Assembly: GCA_034509495.1 (NCBI GenBank)
Contig: CM067515.1
Location: 13,148,705 to 13,212,704, forward strand
Direction of reading: 5' to 3'
Origin: Acestrorhynchus altus
Taxonomy: Eukaryota > Chordata > Actinopteri > Characiformes > Acestrorhynchidae
Length of the DNA stretch: 64,000 bases
Under the pieces are notes generated by a model. The model saw only the letters and a program-made list of their open reading frames with translations, was not told the DNA's origin and searched no databases. Shown here piece by piece: positions 23,930-44,789 of this stretch. The position numbers were made by a program, and so were the translations under genes. Position 1 is the first letter of the stretch; every line of letters starts with the position of its first letter.

Positions 23930-25405
23930 CTAAATATTTCACTCTTTGTTTCCTTTTTGATTGTTTCCTTTGTTTCCTTTTTGCTAAAAATCAAAAAAAG
24001 TTCATTTTATTTCTCATTAATGTACACTCACCACCCAATCTTGATAGAAAAAAAATGTAGATTTTTTTTGCAAATTTATTAAAAAAGAAAAACTGAAATT
24101 TCACATGATCATAAGTATTCAGATCCTTTGCTCAGTATTGCATAGAAGCACCATTTTGAGCTAGTACAGCCATAAGTCTTCTTGGGAATGATGCAACAAG
24201 TTTTCTCCAATCCTCTCCAGTTCCGTCAGGTTAGATGGTGAACGTTGTAGGACAGCCATTTTCAGGTCTCTCCAGAGATGCTCAATTGGGTTTAGGTCAG
24301 GGCCCTGGCTGGGCCGGTCAAGAACGGTCACAGAGTTGTTCTGAAGCCACTCCTTTGTTATTTTAGCTGTGTGCTTAGGGTCATTGTCTTGTTGGAAGGT
24401 GAACCTTCAGCCCAGTCTGAGGTCCAGAGCACTCTGGAAGAGGTTTCCGTCCAGGATATCTCTGTACTTGGCTGCATTCATCACTCCTTCAATTGCAACC
24501 AGTCATCCTGTCCCTGCAGCTGAAAAACACCCCCATAGCATGATGCTGCCACCACCATGCTTCACTGTTGGTATTGTATTGGGAAGGTGATGAGCAGTGC
24601 CAGGTTTTCTCCACACACACCGCTTTAGAATTAACACCAAAAAGTTCAATCTTTGTCTCATCAGAACAGAGAATCTTATTTCTCATAGTCTGGGAGTCCT
24701 CCATGCAGGCTTTCATATGTCTTGCACTGAGGAGAGGCTTCCGTCGGGCCACTCTGCCATAAAGCCCCGACTGAAGGAGAGCTGCAGTGATAGTTGACTT
24801 TGTGGAACTTTCTCCCATCTCCCTACTTCATCTCTGGAGCTCAGCCACAGTGATCTTTGGGTTTTCTTTACCTCTCTCACCAAGGCTCTTCCCCCACAAT
24901 TGCTCAGTTTGGCTGGATGGCCAGGTCTAGGAAGAGTTCTGGTTGTCCCAAACTTCTTCCATTTAAGGATTATGCACGCCACTCTGCTCTTAGGAACCTT
25001 GAGTGCTGCAGACCTTCTTTTGTAACCATGGCCAGATCTGTGCCTTGCCACAATTCTGTCTCTGAGCTCCTTGGACAGTTCCTCAGGTCCAATCAGTTTA
25101 ATTAAACACAGCTGGACTCCAATGAAGGAGTAGAACCATCTCAAGGAGGATCAGAAGAAATGGACAGCATTTGGGTCAAATATGAGTGTCACAGCAAAGG
25201 GTCTGAATACTTATGATGTTTTTCTTTTTTAACAAATTGGCAAAAAAAATCTACACTTCTGATTCTTTTTCTGTCGAGATGGAGTGGTGAGTGAAAATGA
25301 ATGAGAAATAAAATGAACTCTTTTGATTTTAGCAAATGGCTGCAATGAAACGAAGAGTGGAAAAATTCAAAGGGGTCTACAGTGGGATACTTTCCGTACC
25401 CACTG
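23930..25405 (-). pseudogene. Tc1-type transposon with broken transposase
   Basis: Both ends carry related inverted sequences: TTTATTTCTCATTAATGTAC near 24010 against GAATGAGAAATAAAATGAAC near 25300, and CAAATTTATTAAAAAAGAAA against TTCTTTTTTAACAAATTGGC. The right tip is TTTCCGTACCCACTG. The minus strand encodes a Tc1 transposase in pieces: SKELRDRIVARHRSGHGYKR, FGTTRTLPRPGHPAKLSN, and MRNKILCSDETKIELFGVNS with the first catalytic Asp. Frameshifts separate them and the left terminus looks truncated, so the element should be inactive. Confidence 0.85.
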
Positions 25406-25754
25406 CACAAAAGGTGGTGCAACTAGGTACTAACCATGCAAGTTTTCCTTCTGGCCCTTTCACTTTTTTGTTCGATTGTGCTTCATTCACCCCCAGTATT
25501 AATGCATGTGTGTAGGTCTGTGACAGTATGGAGGCATACACTTACGCAAGTATGTGAGTGGTGTACACCTTGCTAAATGGTCTCAGATACACGTATGTGT
25601 CTGTGTATCTGCGTTGGGGGGTTGGGGGTTGGCAGGTTTGTGTATGTCACGGTGACAGCAGAGATGTGGGCTGACTTCATTATGAAAGGAAGTGTATAGT
25701 TTCCTGACTTCCGGTTGCGCTGGCAGTGGAAAGTACACACAGAGTGTTTTTGTT

Positions 25755-25764
<10 letters not shown>

Positions 25765-25803
<39 letters not shown>

Positions 25804-25842
25804 AAGAGAGAGAGAGAGAGCGAGAGAGAGCGAGAGAGAGAG
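25765..25842. repeat. (GA)n tract, interrupted
   Basis: GT repeat passing into GAGAGA with a few C interruptions. Flanks 25406-25764 and 25843-26334 contain no recognised gene. Confidence 0.9.
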
Positions 25843-26334
25843 AGGGAGGGTGCTGACAGCCCAAAGCACCGCAGTGCCCTCACATTACATCATGTCACAT
25901 CAGCACAACAACACAGGAACACTGAAAATAGACAGAGGAACTTTCCAACGTTAGCAGGTTACAGCAGGCAAACTGCTACACTAACAATCCTGTGGCGTGT
26001 AGACTGAGATACAGTAAAACAATAGCCAAAGTTATAATGTCTAGGAGTGGCTATTTGTATTTACAGTATAATAATAGATTCCATAGTAGTAGTCTAAACT
26101 GGTTTAAATGGGCCTGTGCTGGTGGGATCACTAGTTTATTAACAAACCAACATATGGACATTAAATCTTATATTTGATTCATGGAGGTGATATAACCAGA
26201 TGTAAACCTAAAGAAATCAGTCAGTGAGTCAGGCAGTCAGTCAGTATCTTATCTGCTTCTTCCTGAATAGGACCACAGTTAATCCATTGCCCACCTGGAG
26301 TCATTGGGCACAAGGCAGGAATACCCCTTTCCTA

Positions 26335-26906
26335 TGAGGACCATCAGACCATTGCAACTTATCCAGAATGTAGCAGCGCGGCTCGTCTTCAATGTTCCTA
26401 AATTCAGTCACGTAACTCCTCTGCTGTGTTCCCTTCATTGGCTCCCTGTGGCTGAACATCAGATTCGAAACCTTGATGCTGACCTACAAAGCCAAAAACG
26501 GACCAGCCCCTCCATACATGATGGCAATGGTCAAAACTCGAGCTGCACCAAGAGCCTTTCAAGCTTCAAGTACAGCTCGGCTTGACCCACCATCCCTCAG
26601 AATGCAAGGTAAACATGCATCCAGACTCTCTTCTGTTCTGGCACCAAAATGGTGGAACGAACTTCCCCTGGGAGTCCGAACAGCCGAGTCCCTCAATGTC
26701 TTCAAACGCAGACTGAAGACTCATCTGTTTCAGGAGTATTTAACTCCATAAAGACTTTTGTTTCAACACAGTCTAAACATGTGGAATCTCTAGATTCCAG
26801 CCTTGTCTAATAGCTAAGGACATTCTAAGTAAACAGCAAAGCACTTTTGTAAGTCGCTCTGAATAAGGGCGTCTGCTAAATGCCGTAAATGTAAATGTAA
26901 ATGTAT
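26335..26906 (+). mobile_element. 3' end of an L2-type LINE
   Basis: Conceptual translation across one frame change gives LQLIQNVAARLVFN, FSHVTPLLCSLHWLPVA, YKAKNGPAPPYMMAMVK, LAPKWWNELPLGVRTAESLN and FKRRLKTHLF. This is the characteristic C-terminal end of fish L2 reverse-transcriptase proteins, ending in TAA at 26749-26751. The 3' tail carries TCGCTCTGAATAAGGGCGTC and ends in (TGTAAA)n, as L2 elements do. The 5' end is truncated. Confidence 0.85.
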
Positions 26907-27179
26907 TCCTAGACAGGGCACCAGTCTTTTGCAGGGTAACACAGACACACACACAGTCACATTCCCTCTCACACCGAGGGGGCAACTAAGCATGGTCAAT
27001 TCAACTACCATGTAAACCCAAAGAAATGTCTTTTAAAAATCATTTGCATAATATAATTAATACAAATATAACTGTCCTGTGAGCGCAGCGTCTGATGGAC
27101 ACATTAACCCATAATAGTTGGTATATCCTCCTTTTACTAAAATAATGTAATTCAGATATTTCCAATAACCGGCCTATGA

Positions 27180-27700
27180 TGTTTCCCACTCCTCCATATT
27201 GGATTCTGTCAGATGTGTGATGTCTTTGTAAAGACAGTCATGCATTTTCCTCAAGCCCCCTCTGATACAATAAAGATTTCATAGTGGTTTCTGTGATGGA
27301 GAGGAATGCTCGACCAACAAAAGATCTCTTCAAGAACAAGGGGTGTAATGGTCCTTGAGGTCACCAAGGACCAAGGACCAAGGTCACCTTGAGGTCTCAC
27401 ATTGTTCATGTTATGTTCATGGACACCATGCTGATGGTGAACAACAAGGATGTGCATGACAGGGTTGCAAGGAGGAAGAGCAGGTTGCTCTTCAGTAAGA
27501 ACATTACTGTCCAACTGTTTGGTAAAGATCACATGATCAAGACAGAAGGATATTTGTGGACAAATTGGACCAGAATACACGATCACAAAGGTAACATTGG
27601 ACTGTCAAGGGGATCTGGCTTTGTATGGACTTCCATTCCACACCATGAAACCATGCCTACTGGACACATGACAAACCACTGATCTTGGTTCTGACCACTG
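27180..27700. mobile_element. scrambled Tc1-type relic
   Basis: CCCCCTCTGATACAATAAAG and TTTCTGTGATGGAGAG match the copy at 60825-60885. A plus-strand stretch reads KDVHDRVARRKSRLLFS, like the middle of Tc1 transposases. The two pieces are in opposite orientations, so the element is rearranged. Confidence 0.5.
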
Positions 27701-30231
27701 TGCCTTCATACACAAAGGTCATTGGTTGTCTCCACCAAAACAAATATGCGATTCGTCACTGAAGACAAGGTGCTGCCATTCTGAGTGAATATATGACAGG
27801 CTGGAACATTGCAGTCATGCATTGCAGTCAGCTGATTCCTTAGCACATATATTTTGAAATATATGACCAGGTTTGTATGATATCTGTGCATACAAGGCAT
27901 AAAACCCTGTCTGCCCGGGTATGTATACAACAAACAACATATAAAAGGGGCTCAAACCCTGGATTTGGCTTGTCCACACAGCTTTGAAAAAAATCTGATT
28001 TGGGTCACATTCAAGCCAAACATTGTGTTTAAGTTACTTCAGCCTGGTTGTGAACATGGCCTTAAGTTTCTCCTCCCACCAGGCTAAGCTGTCAAAATGA
28101 TGCAGTGGGCCGTCATGAGCAATATGTCACAGAGGAAGCACATGTTCTACTTAGTGTTGGCGGACACATGCGACAATGTGACTATAATGTTATACATACT
28201 GGAAACATGACACTGACAATTTACTGACAACCCATGACAACATGTCCCCTGTAATGATTCTGTCCTTGTTATGAAGCAGGCTTCAAAAAAAGCATTACAG
28301 ACGATACTTGAGTGCTCAAGACTAGCAGGCGTGTTAGCTTCCATAATTCACTATGGGATGAAACTGCTTTATGATTGGTCACATATCTCACTTTTGAGTA
28401 AAAAAGAGAGGAGTAAAGTAGTGAGACTTCAGTTTATATTCTGATAGATGTAGTTTTTGTACTATTATGTTCTTAAGTGTTGTTTTCTTTCTTTCTTACA
28501 CCAATGATACTTCTTCCTGAGTCTTTAGTAACTTTTTTTTACATGATGTGCTTTTGCATGAGTATTAGGATGAGTAGGTTTGGGCTCCTCTGCACACCAC
28601 TGGAGTTCACTGGTTCAATTCAGACCAAGACTAGAAGACAACAAGACAGAACAAAACAAGTGTCTCTGAAACTAACTCGGCTTCCTGCGGGTGAAACTTT
28701 GTAAATGAAAGGAAACTGAACTCGTTCAAGCCAAACTGTTAACCACTGACATACCGTCACAGAGGAAGCTGATCAGTAGAAGCAGTCGAGAACAGGTACT
28801 GATCACTGAAGTGAGAAAAACAGTCCCTCTGAAACCGTGAGACCAAAATTGAATTAAATTAAATAACAAACATGCTGGGCCTTCCTACGAGGCCGTTTAA
28901 CCTCGTCTCTACTTAAGTGATCAAGACAGGTTGTGTTGGCCACCCTCTGGCCCATATGCGTAGACATGAGTTAATTCTAGGTCCTCAGCTGTATAGAGAT
29001 TAATATATTTTTTTTTTTTACTAAAACCAGTTTCTCCAAAGCCCACTGCTGGGAGGCTCTCTGGATATATACAAGCTGTGTGTTCAGTCAATGCATCTGA
29101 ACATACTAAAAGGATGTCAATACATGTTTAGAACTATTGGCCTCTTTTCTACTGCAGAGCCAGGGTTACTGAGGCCATGCCGTTCTGTGCTGGTGCGAAC
29201 CCACTAGACCAGTTATAGTTTATTTTTCCATGCTGTGTTGCTAAATTAGGACTAGGAAGTGCATGACTTCTCATAGTAATGCAACAGCTGCTGCCATGTC
29301 ACAGAAAGTAAACCTAATTTCTGTTCCTGATTACTCCAAACAACTTCATTCTTTACTCTAAAACCAAAGCCACTGTAGCTTACATTAACTAAGTTACTAA
29401 CGCTGCTATTCATCTGATAGTATCATGTAATCTGTCCATGTTAATCACGCTCATCTAAAATCAAGTCAAATAACACTGGATTTTGCATAAACAAGTCAGT
29501 CTGAAACTGAAACTCTGTGAGGTTTGATGCAGAGATAGACTGGCCATACATTTGCCTTGTACTCAAATACTGTAAAATACTGACCTCTGAACAGTGGTTC
29601 TGACCAGTACAGTTATCACTGTGCAGCAGCAAGGACACATCATACAGATGTTGGTAATTGGTCACTTGGTCACACAGACTTTGTGTATGCATTGCGTTAC
29701 TTTCTGAGGGTGTGGCACCACCAGTGGCAGCCATACATACATACGTGTATGTATAGTTAACATCAAGAATGTTTCCGTGCTGAATTCGTGTCGGTGTGGA
29801 AACGCCCGTGGGACGTTTACCTTCCATGCTCAGAGGTGTCGGCCCTACAGTGGAAGAGAGGCCATTGTGTGTATAGTGATCTATTCGGTAGGTGGACCTC
29901 ATAAAGTGACCACTTAGTTAAAAGGGTTCCAGGAAGTTGAAAAAGGGTAAATAGGTAAATAGCAGGTAAATAAACACTACAATAGAAAATAGAGTTGATG
30001 ATCAACAGTGAAGATTGACTATCAAATGGGAAGCTGTAGACAGGATCCCATATTGGAGGCCTCCTCCAGTGACTTCATATCCAGTAAATGTTGAACTAAA
30101 GACTCTGTAAATACTCAAAGCCAAATCTACCAACCAGAGAAGCCTAAACATATTGTCATCTTACCACTAAAAACCACAATCAGTGAATCAGCTCTAAATG
30201 GGGCATGGTAAATCAGGAAGTTGCGCAGTCA
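27701..30231. other. intergenic, one unexplained 153-codon frame
   Basis: No recognised gene. A minus-strand open frame at 29441-29902 has 153 codons without a clear domain; its LLLHSDNCTGQN phrase is faintly like some transposase cores. No splice structure or repeat boundary supports it. Confidence 0.35.
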
Positions 30232-30331
30232 GACGGCCAAGAATGCTGATTTTCCAAAAGTGGAACTTGCATGGGAAAATTAAAGAGTTTGATCTTCTCG
30301 TCCCCCTGCAATGGCCTCAAAGAGTGATAGA

Positions 30332-30346
30332 TAATCCCTGGGATTA
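30332..30346. promoter_or_regulatory. palindromic K50-homeodomain (Otx/Pitx-type) site
   Basis: TAATCCCTGGGATTA is a perfect 15-base dyad made of two TAATCC cores with one central base. It lies in a non-repetitive-looking stretch (about 30230-30620) in the intergenic flank 3' of izumo1. Confidence 0.4.
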
Positions 30347-30795
30347 AGCGCTGGGCAGGGGAATATTAATTCTAGAAAAAACGTTGTAATCCATGAGATT
30401 TGTCTCTCAGTTCCTCTTGTCCACGTGTTCCCTGGGTCCAGGCATGTCGTTCATTCATCAGAAACGTGTCCCCCACTTTGTTTTCTTTTCTCCCATTCTG
30501 ATGAATGAATGAATTTGGCTATTACTGCACGGCTGGCATCTGGCATGTATAATCTCTGAGCTGAAGTGGAGCTGCATGTGACCGGGCCTGAGTCTGGTGG
30601 AAAGACGCCTTGAACAGAAAGATCATTCACTCAGATAAACCCAAAATAACACGGCCTGTAAACAGCAGAGAACTGCCCCTCGAGCCGCCTGACTCTCATC
30701 ATCCTGTTTTGCTCTTTCTCATATCTGACCTTTGGATTACATTGTCCTGTTTAAGAGCCAATGAATGGACAAGTCTCAGTCGTATTCATACAAGT

Positions 30796-30801
30796 TTTAT
30801 T
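30796..30801 (-). terminator. candidate polyadenylation signal for izumo1
   Basis: AATAAA on the minus strand, about 0.5 kb past the izumo1 stop codon. It is the nearest clear match found by eye; the real cleavage site is unknown. Confidence 0.35.
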
Positions 30802-31298
30802 AGATACAGTCTCCTTCTGTCTGTCTGATCACACACTTCACGTTCTCTCCTCGTCCTCTATCACTCCTGTTCTCTTGTTCTTCTGTCAGTTCACCATCAC
30901 CTGAGTGCTGAAGCGTGAAACAATAAAATCAATGAGCCAAAGACATATCTGTCACAGTGTCACTCTTCCTATTCATTGCTAATTTAACATTAGTTTATAT
31001 TCTTTCACATTTTTAAACTGTTTGCAGAATTCATTTCGTACATCAATGCCATTCAACCATTCAGCTATCCTCAGCTATCCCTCCATCCATTTACCAGTCC
31101 ATCAAGCAGCCTATCGAACCAGTAGTTCATTCAATTATCCACCTGTACAAGTGACCATCCATCCATCCATCCATGCATCCATATAATATACACACGTCAT
31201 TCCATTCACCATCATCTTTGGCCACCATGTCTATCATTATATAAACAAACAGACCCAAACTGGTAAACACCAAACATGGCATAACCCCCCTCTTGGTT

Positions 31299-39042
<7,744 letters not shown>

Positions 39043-39113
39043 CAGAGGACCCCGGATAGTGATTCAGTCACATGGTCATCGGAACATCGCATTGTAACAC
39101 ACCTGAGGGTCGA

Positions 39114-39139
39114 CATTTCCGGTTCTAAAATCTGATTGG
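39114..39139 (-). promoter_or_regulatory. candidate izumo1 promoter: ETS and CCAAT motifs
   Basis: On the minus strand, 73-98 bases upstream of the izumo1 ATG, there is a CCAAT box (AGCCAATCAGA) followed by an ETS-type ACCGGAAATG. No TATA box is evident. A compact NF-Y plus ETS arrangement is plausible for a core promoter; the function is inferred. Confidence 0.45.
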
Positions 39140-39317
39140 CTGTTGGCCTTCCGCGAGGCAAAGGGGCAGTAATTCAACAGTAATTTAACTGTTGACATAA
39201 TCATATCGAAATCATATAGAGGTCTGTTATATCTACAGCACAAATATCAGGATTGGTCCCATATACAGTATTATTTACTTCTAGAATAAATAAAGGGTTG
39301 TATTAAATGAGCGTTTT

Positions 39318-39470
39318 ATTTATTTATTTATTTATTTATTTATTACAAAAGGAGACTTCCCTACTTTAGTTTTAGGAAATATATATATAATATATATGAT
39401 ATATATATCAAAATATATATAATATATATATACATCAAAATGATATCAAAATGATATATATATATCAAAA
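39318..39470. repeat. (TTTA)n followed by TA-rich low complexity
   Basis: Seven TTTA units at 39318-39343, then ATATAT / ATGATATATA low-complexity sequence. Confidence 0.85.
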
Positions 39471-39474
39471 ACCG

Positions 39475-39700
39475 TCCTCAGAACCGTCCTGTAGGGGGCG
39501 ACAAAGAGACGTCTGTACCCTATGTAGTGCACTATGCAGGTCAGGACATGAAGTTCTATATCTGTAATGGAAGAGATTCACGTTTATTTCTATGTGTAAA
39601 TCTGAAATCTAGTGATACCTGCATATAGACTTTGTAGTTTTAGGCCTTATGTAGTTCACTATATAGAGAGTAAGGAGGTTTCTGTGACTCAACCATAAAC
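39475..39700. repeat. dispersed repeat, 'TATGTAGTTCACTATATAG' family
   Basis: GCCTTATGTAGTTCACTATA, GAGAGTAAGGAGGTTTCTGT and GACTCAACCATAAACATGCA recur in diverged form at 47125-47230 (TATGTAGTTTATTATATAGG, GAGATTCAGCC). A hAT-like terminus, CCAGGGTTTCTCAACC, lies nearby at 39842. Confidence 0.5.
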
Positions 39701-40019
39701 ATGCAGGATCTTCACCATGGAAGGAGTTAGTTGACATTAAACGTAGTTTTAGTTCATAAATATCTGTTTGGGTGTGGGCAAGGCTTTAGATTCTCCATCC
39801 TCTGATCAGAAGCATTGCGCAGGACTTTGTTTGACATTAAACCAGGGTTTCTCAACCTGTGGGCCAGGGGCCACCAATGGGCCATGGGTTCTGCAGACTA
39901 TGGGCTATTCAAAGAAATAGAAGTAGAAAATCAAGAGATCAATCATGTTCAAATGAAATATATTATATAAGCATTTAAAGAAATGCAGAAATAATAACAT
40001 CACAGAAGTAGCACTTTTT

Positions 40020-40186
40020 CAGGCCCACACTCCCCCTACCCTGTACTGTACTGATGCTGTTGTACTGTACCGATGCTGTTGTACTGTACCGATGCTGCTA
40101 CTGGAACCTTAATTTCCCTGAAGGAACCCTCCCAAGGGATCAATAAAGTTCTATTCTATTCTATTCTATTCTATTCTATTTTATTC
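40020..40186 (+). mobile_element. retroposon 3' end with (TTCTA)n tail
   Basis: CTACTGGAACCTTAATTTCC and CTGAAGGAACCCTCCCAAGG, then GATCAATAAAG and six TTCTA units. A second copy lies inverted at 53013-53175. A short GTACTGTACCGATGCTGTT tandem precedes it. Confidence 0.75.
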
Positions 40187-43100
40187 TACACAAGAGACGA
40201 GCCTCTTCACCCTCTCAGCCCCCCACATCCAGTTGTCCACCTGGATTTTTCCGGGTTACATACATACACACACACTCAGAGTCACACGTATTTACTATGT
40301 GTAACACCCGCAGACATTTTATGCAGAATTTAACTGGTAAGCAGGCTGTAATCAATGAAACAGCCTCCACTTGCATTACATTGTGCTCCTATTAAAGGTG
40401 CTACAAGTCTATTACAAAATTAAGCTGGAATGAAAATTATGGTCCTGAAATATAGTCCTAAAATGATCCAGAAACATTACCATTACCTATCAATATAGCT
40501 AAATATGTACACACATCACCAAAAAAATAAATAAAAAGGCAACAAACTTGCCAATTCTGAAAGTGGACTGTGTGACATTTTACAGTCTTAACAACACAGA
40601 TGAACCAGGATCTGCTGCCCTGGTATCTGTTTACTACATGAATCTTGGAATATCTTGTACTGGCTAACAGCCACTAATGCCCGGCGATCTGGCACCTGGT
40701 TATCTGGAGCCTCCTATAAAAGATCTCTTTTAATAGGCTCCTACGCAGGTGTTTTGCTGGGCAGGGCACACCTGTTTGATGAAAATCGGAGGAATGTGGT
40801 GTTATGGTGAGCTTTGGCCATAGCATTAGTGTTAGACTTAGCTTTCCGACATTCTGGAAACAGTCTGGGGATACAAATATGTATTATGATACAGGTGTTA
40901 TGATTCAGTATACTGTAATATATTATGGTCATAATATGAAAACCATGTAAAATATAATTAAAAGAAAAGTTGACTTTTTATCCAGTAAGGACAGTGGGTT
41001 GACATCACAGTACTTTGAAATATCAGCATTTTGTTACAATCTAAATAACAGATGGTGGAGCTGAGGTTTACAGCTGCATTTCTATACAGTTTTGTGCTCA
41101 TGGACACCTGATTCATCTTACTAGTTTAGAAGGTATGATTTAGTAGGTGTGTTACAGCAAGGAAATCAGCAAACTATACTGGACTCCGGCCCTTTCTTCC
41201 CCACCCCTATGATACTAAGAACAGGACATACCATCAGACAAGCCTACACAGCCAGAGCCTGGATGACTACTGCAGATGCTTCAAGCCAAGTGGGCTGAAT
41301 GAATAAGAGGGGATTTCAGCAGCGCCGAGGGGGCATGACTTAAGTGTAGTGAAAGCCCACTCAGTGGTTAACCATACAGTGGGCCCACTCCCACACTACA
41401 CCGCAGACAACAAGCAAATTGCTTTATTTCACTCTTTTCCAAACAATGAAATGTGACCATAATGGAAAGTCTTTTTTAAAACTCACTTGCTATTTTAGGA
41501 TTTAGTGGTTTTTCTTGTACAATATAGGCCTAAAAAATCAATTTGCAATCGTTATTATTGTTGTAGAATAATATTATTGTTGTGTAATAAAATTGTATTA
41601 ATTAAAAAATTGTAATTACGAAATAAAATAAAGCATTTCTATTGTTCACAACATTTGTGACCCGAATTATGTAAAAAATATTGCATTCAAATTTCATTGT
41701 ATTAAATTTGCTGTAATTTTCTGGATATTTAAAATTTCTACTCCAAGGTAGATCAGGTGATTTGTCTTCGCAGTTATATTTCTTGAATTACTTTTTACAT
41801 CCCATATGCAGTCAGTAAATCATATTCTCTGATGACATAAAGAAAAAGGGTAATTTTCTTCTCAATCGACTGAAAGAAAAGATTGGATTCCATACCTGCC
41901 CATCTCGCTACTTTACTCCCAACTCCAGCGTGTACTGATTTGCACAGACTCTGACCTTTGCACACATAAAGGATGTGACCAAAATGGTCACTATGTTTTG
42001 GGGCACTAATGAGCGTCTGAATCGTAAATTGGAATTTGAATATGATTTTGAGGGCACTATAATCTTCTTCAATTCACTGATAATTTATAGTACACATTGT
42101 AGGTCACTACGTGAACTGAATATGGACCGGAATGCAACTGTGAGTCTTTTTACTAAGCAACACAGTGGAACAAACAGAGCTGATGACATTTGCTCTTATA
42201 GCCACTAGTTATAAGCCACTGGACAATGTGAACTTCAGATGTTCTCATGTAACTTTAGTTCATTAATAGGAGGCTTATGTTTGTAAGCCACATAATCAGT
42301 GATTATTCCATGAGCAGCACAGAGCTTTATTAACTTTCATTCAGAATTCAGTTTGTGTGAATACAATGTGTTGTGTCCAAATCCATCTGTGTTTCTACTG
42401 AAACATAGTAAACTAGTCTATACCTATATAGCATACTACTAATGAGGGAATAGGGATCCATTTGCGTCACAGCTACAGTGTTTAAGGAGCTGTTTGCTTC
42501 AAAAGCTAGCACTGATTATCACTGAAAGAAAGAAAGAAAGTTTGAGTGTTGAGTCTGAGTGTTTGACCAAAGTCAAATTAAAAAACCCTACTACTTTCAC
42601 TACTGGTTTCTACAAAAATCACTTCCTTTTCAAAGAACAATTACTAATCCTTATTTGAAACAGGGCATCAATGGAGAGGGCCAGCAAAGCTTTACTAGTA
42701 GATTCTGCTGGTAACGTGGCCCAAATCTAATCTACTCAACAAATCAGATCTTTTTTAAGCTGTTCATACATCTTTTTGACATGACCTATATCTAACACTT
42801 TCCACAGTTACACAAGGGGGGTGTTGTGTAGATCAACCTACATCCTTTCCCTCCTATAGAAACCTCATTCTCTGTGGTTCAACATGTAAATAAGGGGCGT
42901 ATATAGAGAACAATGTAGAGTACACTATAGTGTACAATAGATGCAGATGTCTCATGACTACACCTGAAATGCTCACTCATACATTCTGACACATGCTTTA
43001 ATTTGAATAAAAAGAACCTAAACAAACATCTCATCAGTGAAAGGCCACGTCTAACCTGGTAAAGCTTAAGATCATAAACCAGCTCATTTGTGACTCCCCT

Positions 43101-43365
43101 GACTCAGACTGTCAGACTGGGTGGAATGTACTCTGTCAGTATGACTGTCTTTAAGTGGGCACTTCACTCTGATCTGTCTGGTGTTGTGTGACATGAGAGG
43201 AATAACCCAGGTGTTGTCCAAATTGCCATTTATTTACTTTTGGCGTTAACTGTATGGTGTGTTATGTAGTAAATATAAATGTCTACCTGTAGTAGGGTTG
43301 GGTACCATTCACATTTGAATCAATAGGGTAGCAGTACCTGGAATTTGGTGATGTAATTGCAGTTC
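40187..43365. other. intergenic, no gene recognised
   Basis: Long AT-rich stretch without exon-like frames or a recognisable RNA gene. A fragment near 42830-42950 resembles the 39475-39700 repeat family. Confidence 0.4.
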
Positions 43366-43369
43366 TCTA

Positions 43370-43460
43370 AGATTCAAATCAAATCAAAATTTATTTGTGT
43401 AGCACTTTTCACAACTGACGTTGTCACAGAGCAGCTTGGGAGGCAACAGGCTCACCCCCC
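43370..43460 (+). mobile_element. retroposon tail fragment
   Basis: AATTTATTTGTGTAGCACTT, TTCACAACTGACGTTGTCAC and AGAGCAGCTTGGG match the inverse of 58235-58300, a tail shared by many fish retroposons. Confidence 0.55.
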
Positions 43461-44403
43461 AAAAATTTCTATTGGAATATGCAGCAAAATCCAACCCTCA
43501 AAACCTTTAAGCAATGTTTATTTCAGGTCAGGTAATGCACACATGAAAACCACAGGCAAAAGAGTTTCTGTTTTGTATTGCTGGATTACAAGCTACAAAA
43601 AATGTGTATATGTGTGAAAGACTATACAAGCTGTATTATTAAACAGTATTATGTTTAACCTTTGGCAGAGAATCCATGGCTCACCTGCGTGCTTCATTAG
43701 CAGTGGCTGCTGTATGCTGCTAACATTAGCTGCCCATACTGTGTCATGCTTCTACCTAAATTTGTGTAGATTTAATGTGAATTGGTACTCTGTTGTACTG
43801 GTTTGTTTGGTATCATTCAGTAACAAACCCTGACCTCTGGAGACTAAAACTAAAACTGAAACTCGTGTTGATTTTGAATGTTTTTAAAGTGACTAGCCAC
43901 CTCCCTTGTGGCCTAAGCCCCTATCTCACCAGTGGCTGTTTAATAACATGAATTTTAGGATATTAACCCTTTTACAATGTCAGTGTGACATAATCCTGTA
44001 GATAATTAAAGTACAAAGTGAAATGTAGACTAGAAATCAGGTATTTGAGCCTTAATTAGCTGTGTGCCTCCAAAAGTGTGAATGAACTGTATTTTGTATC
44101 TGAAGACTGTACACTGTAAAATATTTATTGATATTTAAACTAGTTCTGTAGATTGTTAAAAATTAACCTGCTAATAAAAATTGCTACTAAAATGCTAGTA
44201 TTGTATTATGTAAATGTGGTCTGTGTAGAATGGTCTGCATGGCAAAGTGCCAGATGGAACTACTACGGGTGATTTCTTGAATTATAACATCTTAATTATG
44301 TCTGGCAGCTCAATACCTCCATATTCAACTTGAGCTATTTTTAACAGATAAATGGATGGATTAAGCAAGGTTGAAGAGGAAACATGCATTGCAGGAGCAG
44401 TAG

Positions 44404-44404
<1 letters not shown>
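43461..44404. other. intergenic, nothing recognised
   Basis: No supported feature. Confidence 0.4.

Positions 44405-44456
<52 letters not shown>
44405..44456. repeat. (TG)26 microsatellite
   Basis: Perfect TG run. Confidence 0.95.
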
Positions 44457-44458
<2 letters not shown>

Positions 44459-44789
44459 TGAGAAACAGACATCTCACTTCTCCCAGAATGTCCCTGTATA
44501 TTTATAGCGACTTACCAGTAATGAGCCCATATTTTCAATGAAACAGCATAAATGAGTCAATTTTAAGCACCTATCGAGCAGGATTAGAGCAACATCCTCA
44601 GCTCTTTTAATGCATTTTGAGAAATGTGTAAACATTGGTGAGGCATGGAAGCAGTCAGTGGAAACCTCTGATTGCCTCAATGCCTCACCAAAGTTTACAC
44701 ATTTCTGTGCATGACATATTTGTACTTCTTCTGCAGGTCTGATATTTTCCTTTTTGGCTGTTTCTTTGCCATCTCTCCTTGTGTATATG

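Noticed and set aside
26304..26751. Two overlapping open frames as a host gene.
   Set aside because: They are the C-terminal part of an L2 LINE with one frame change and the L2 3' tail.
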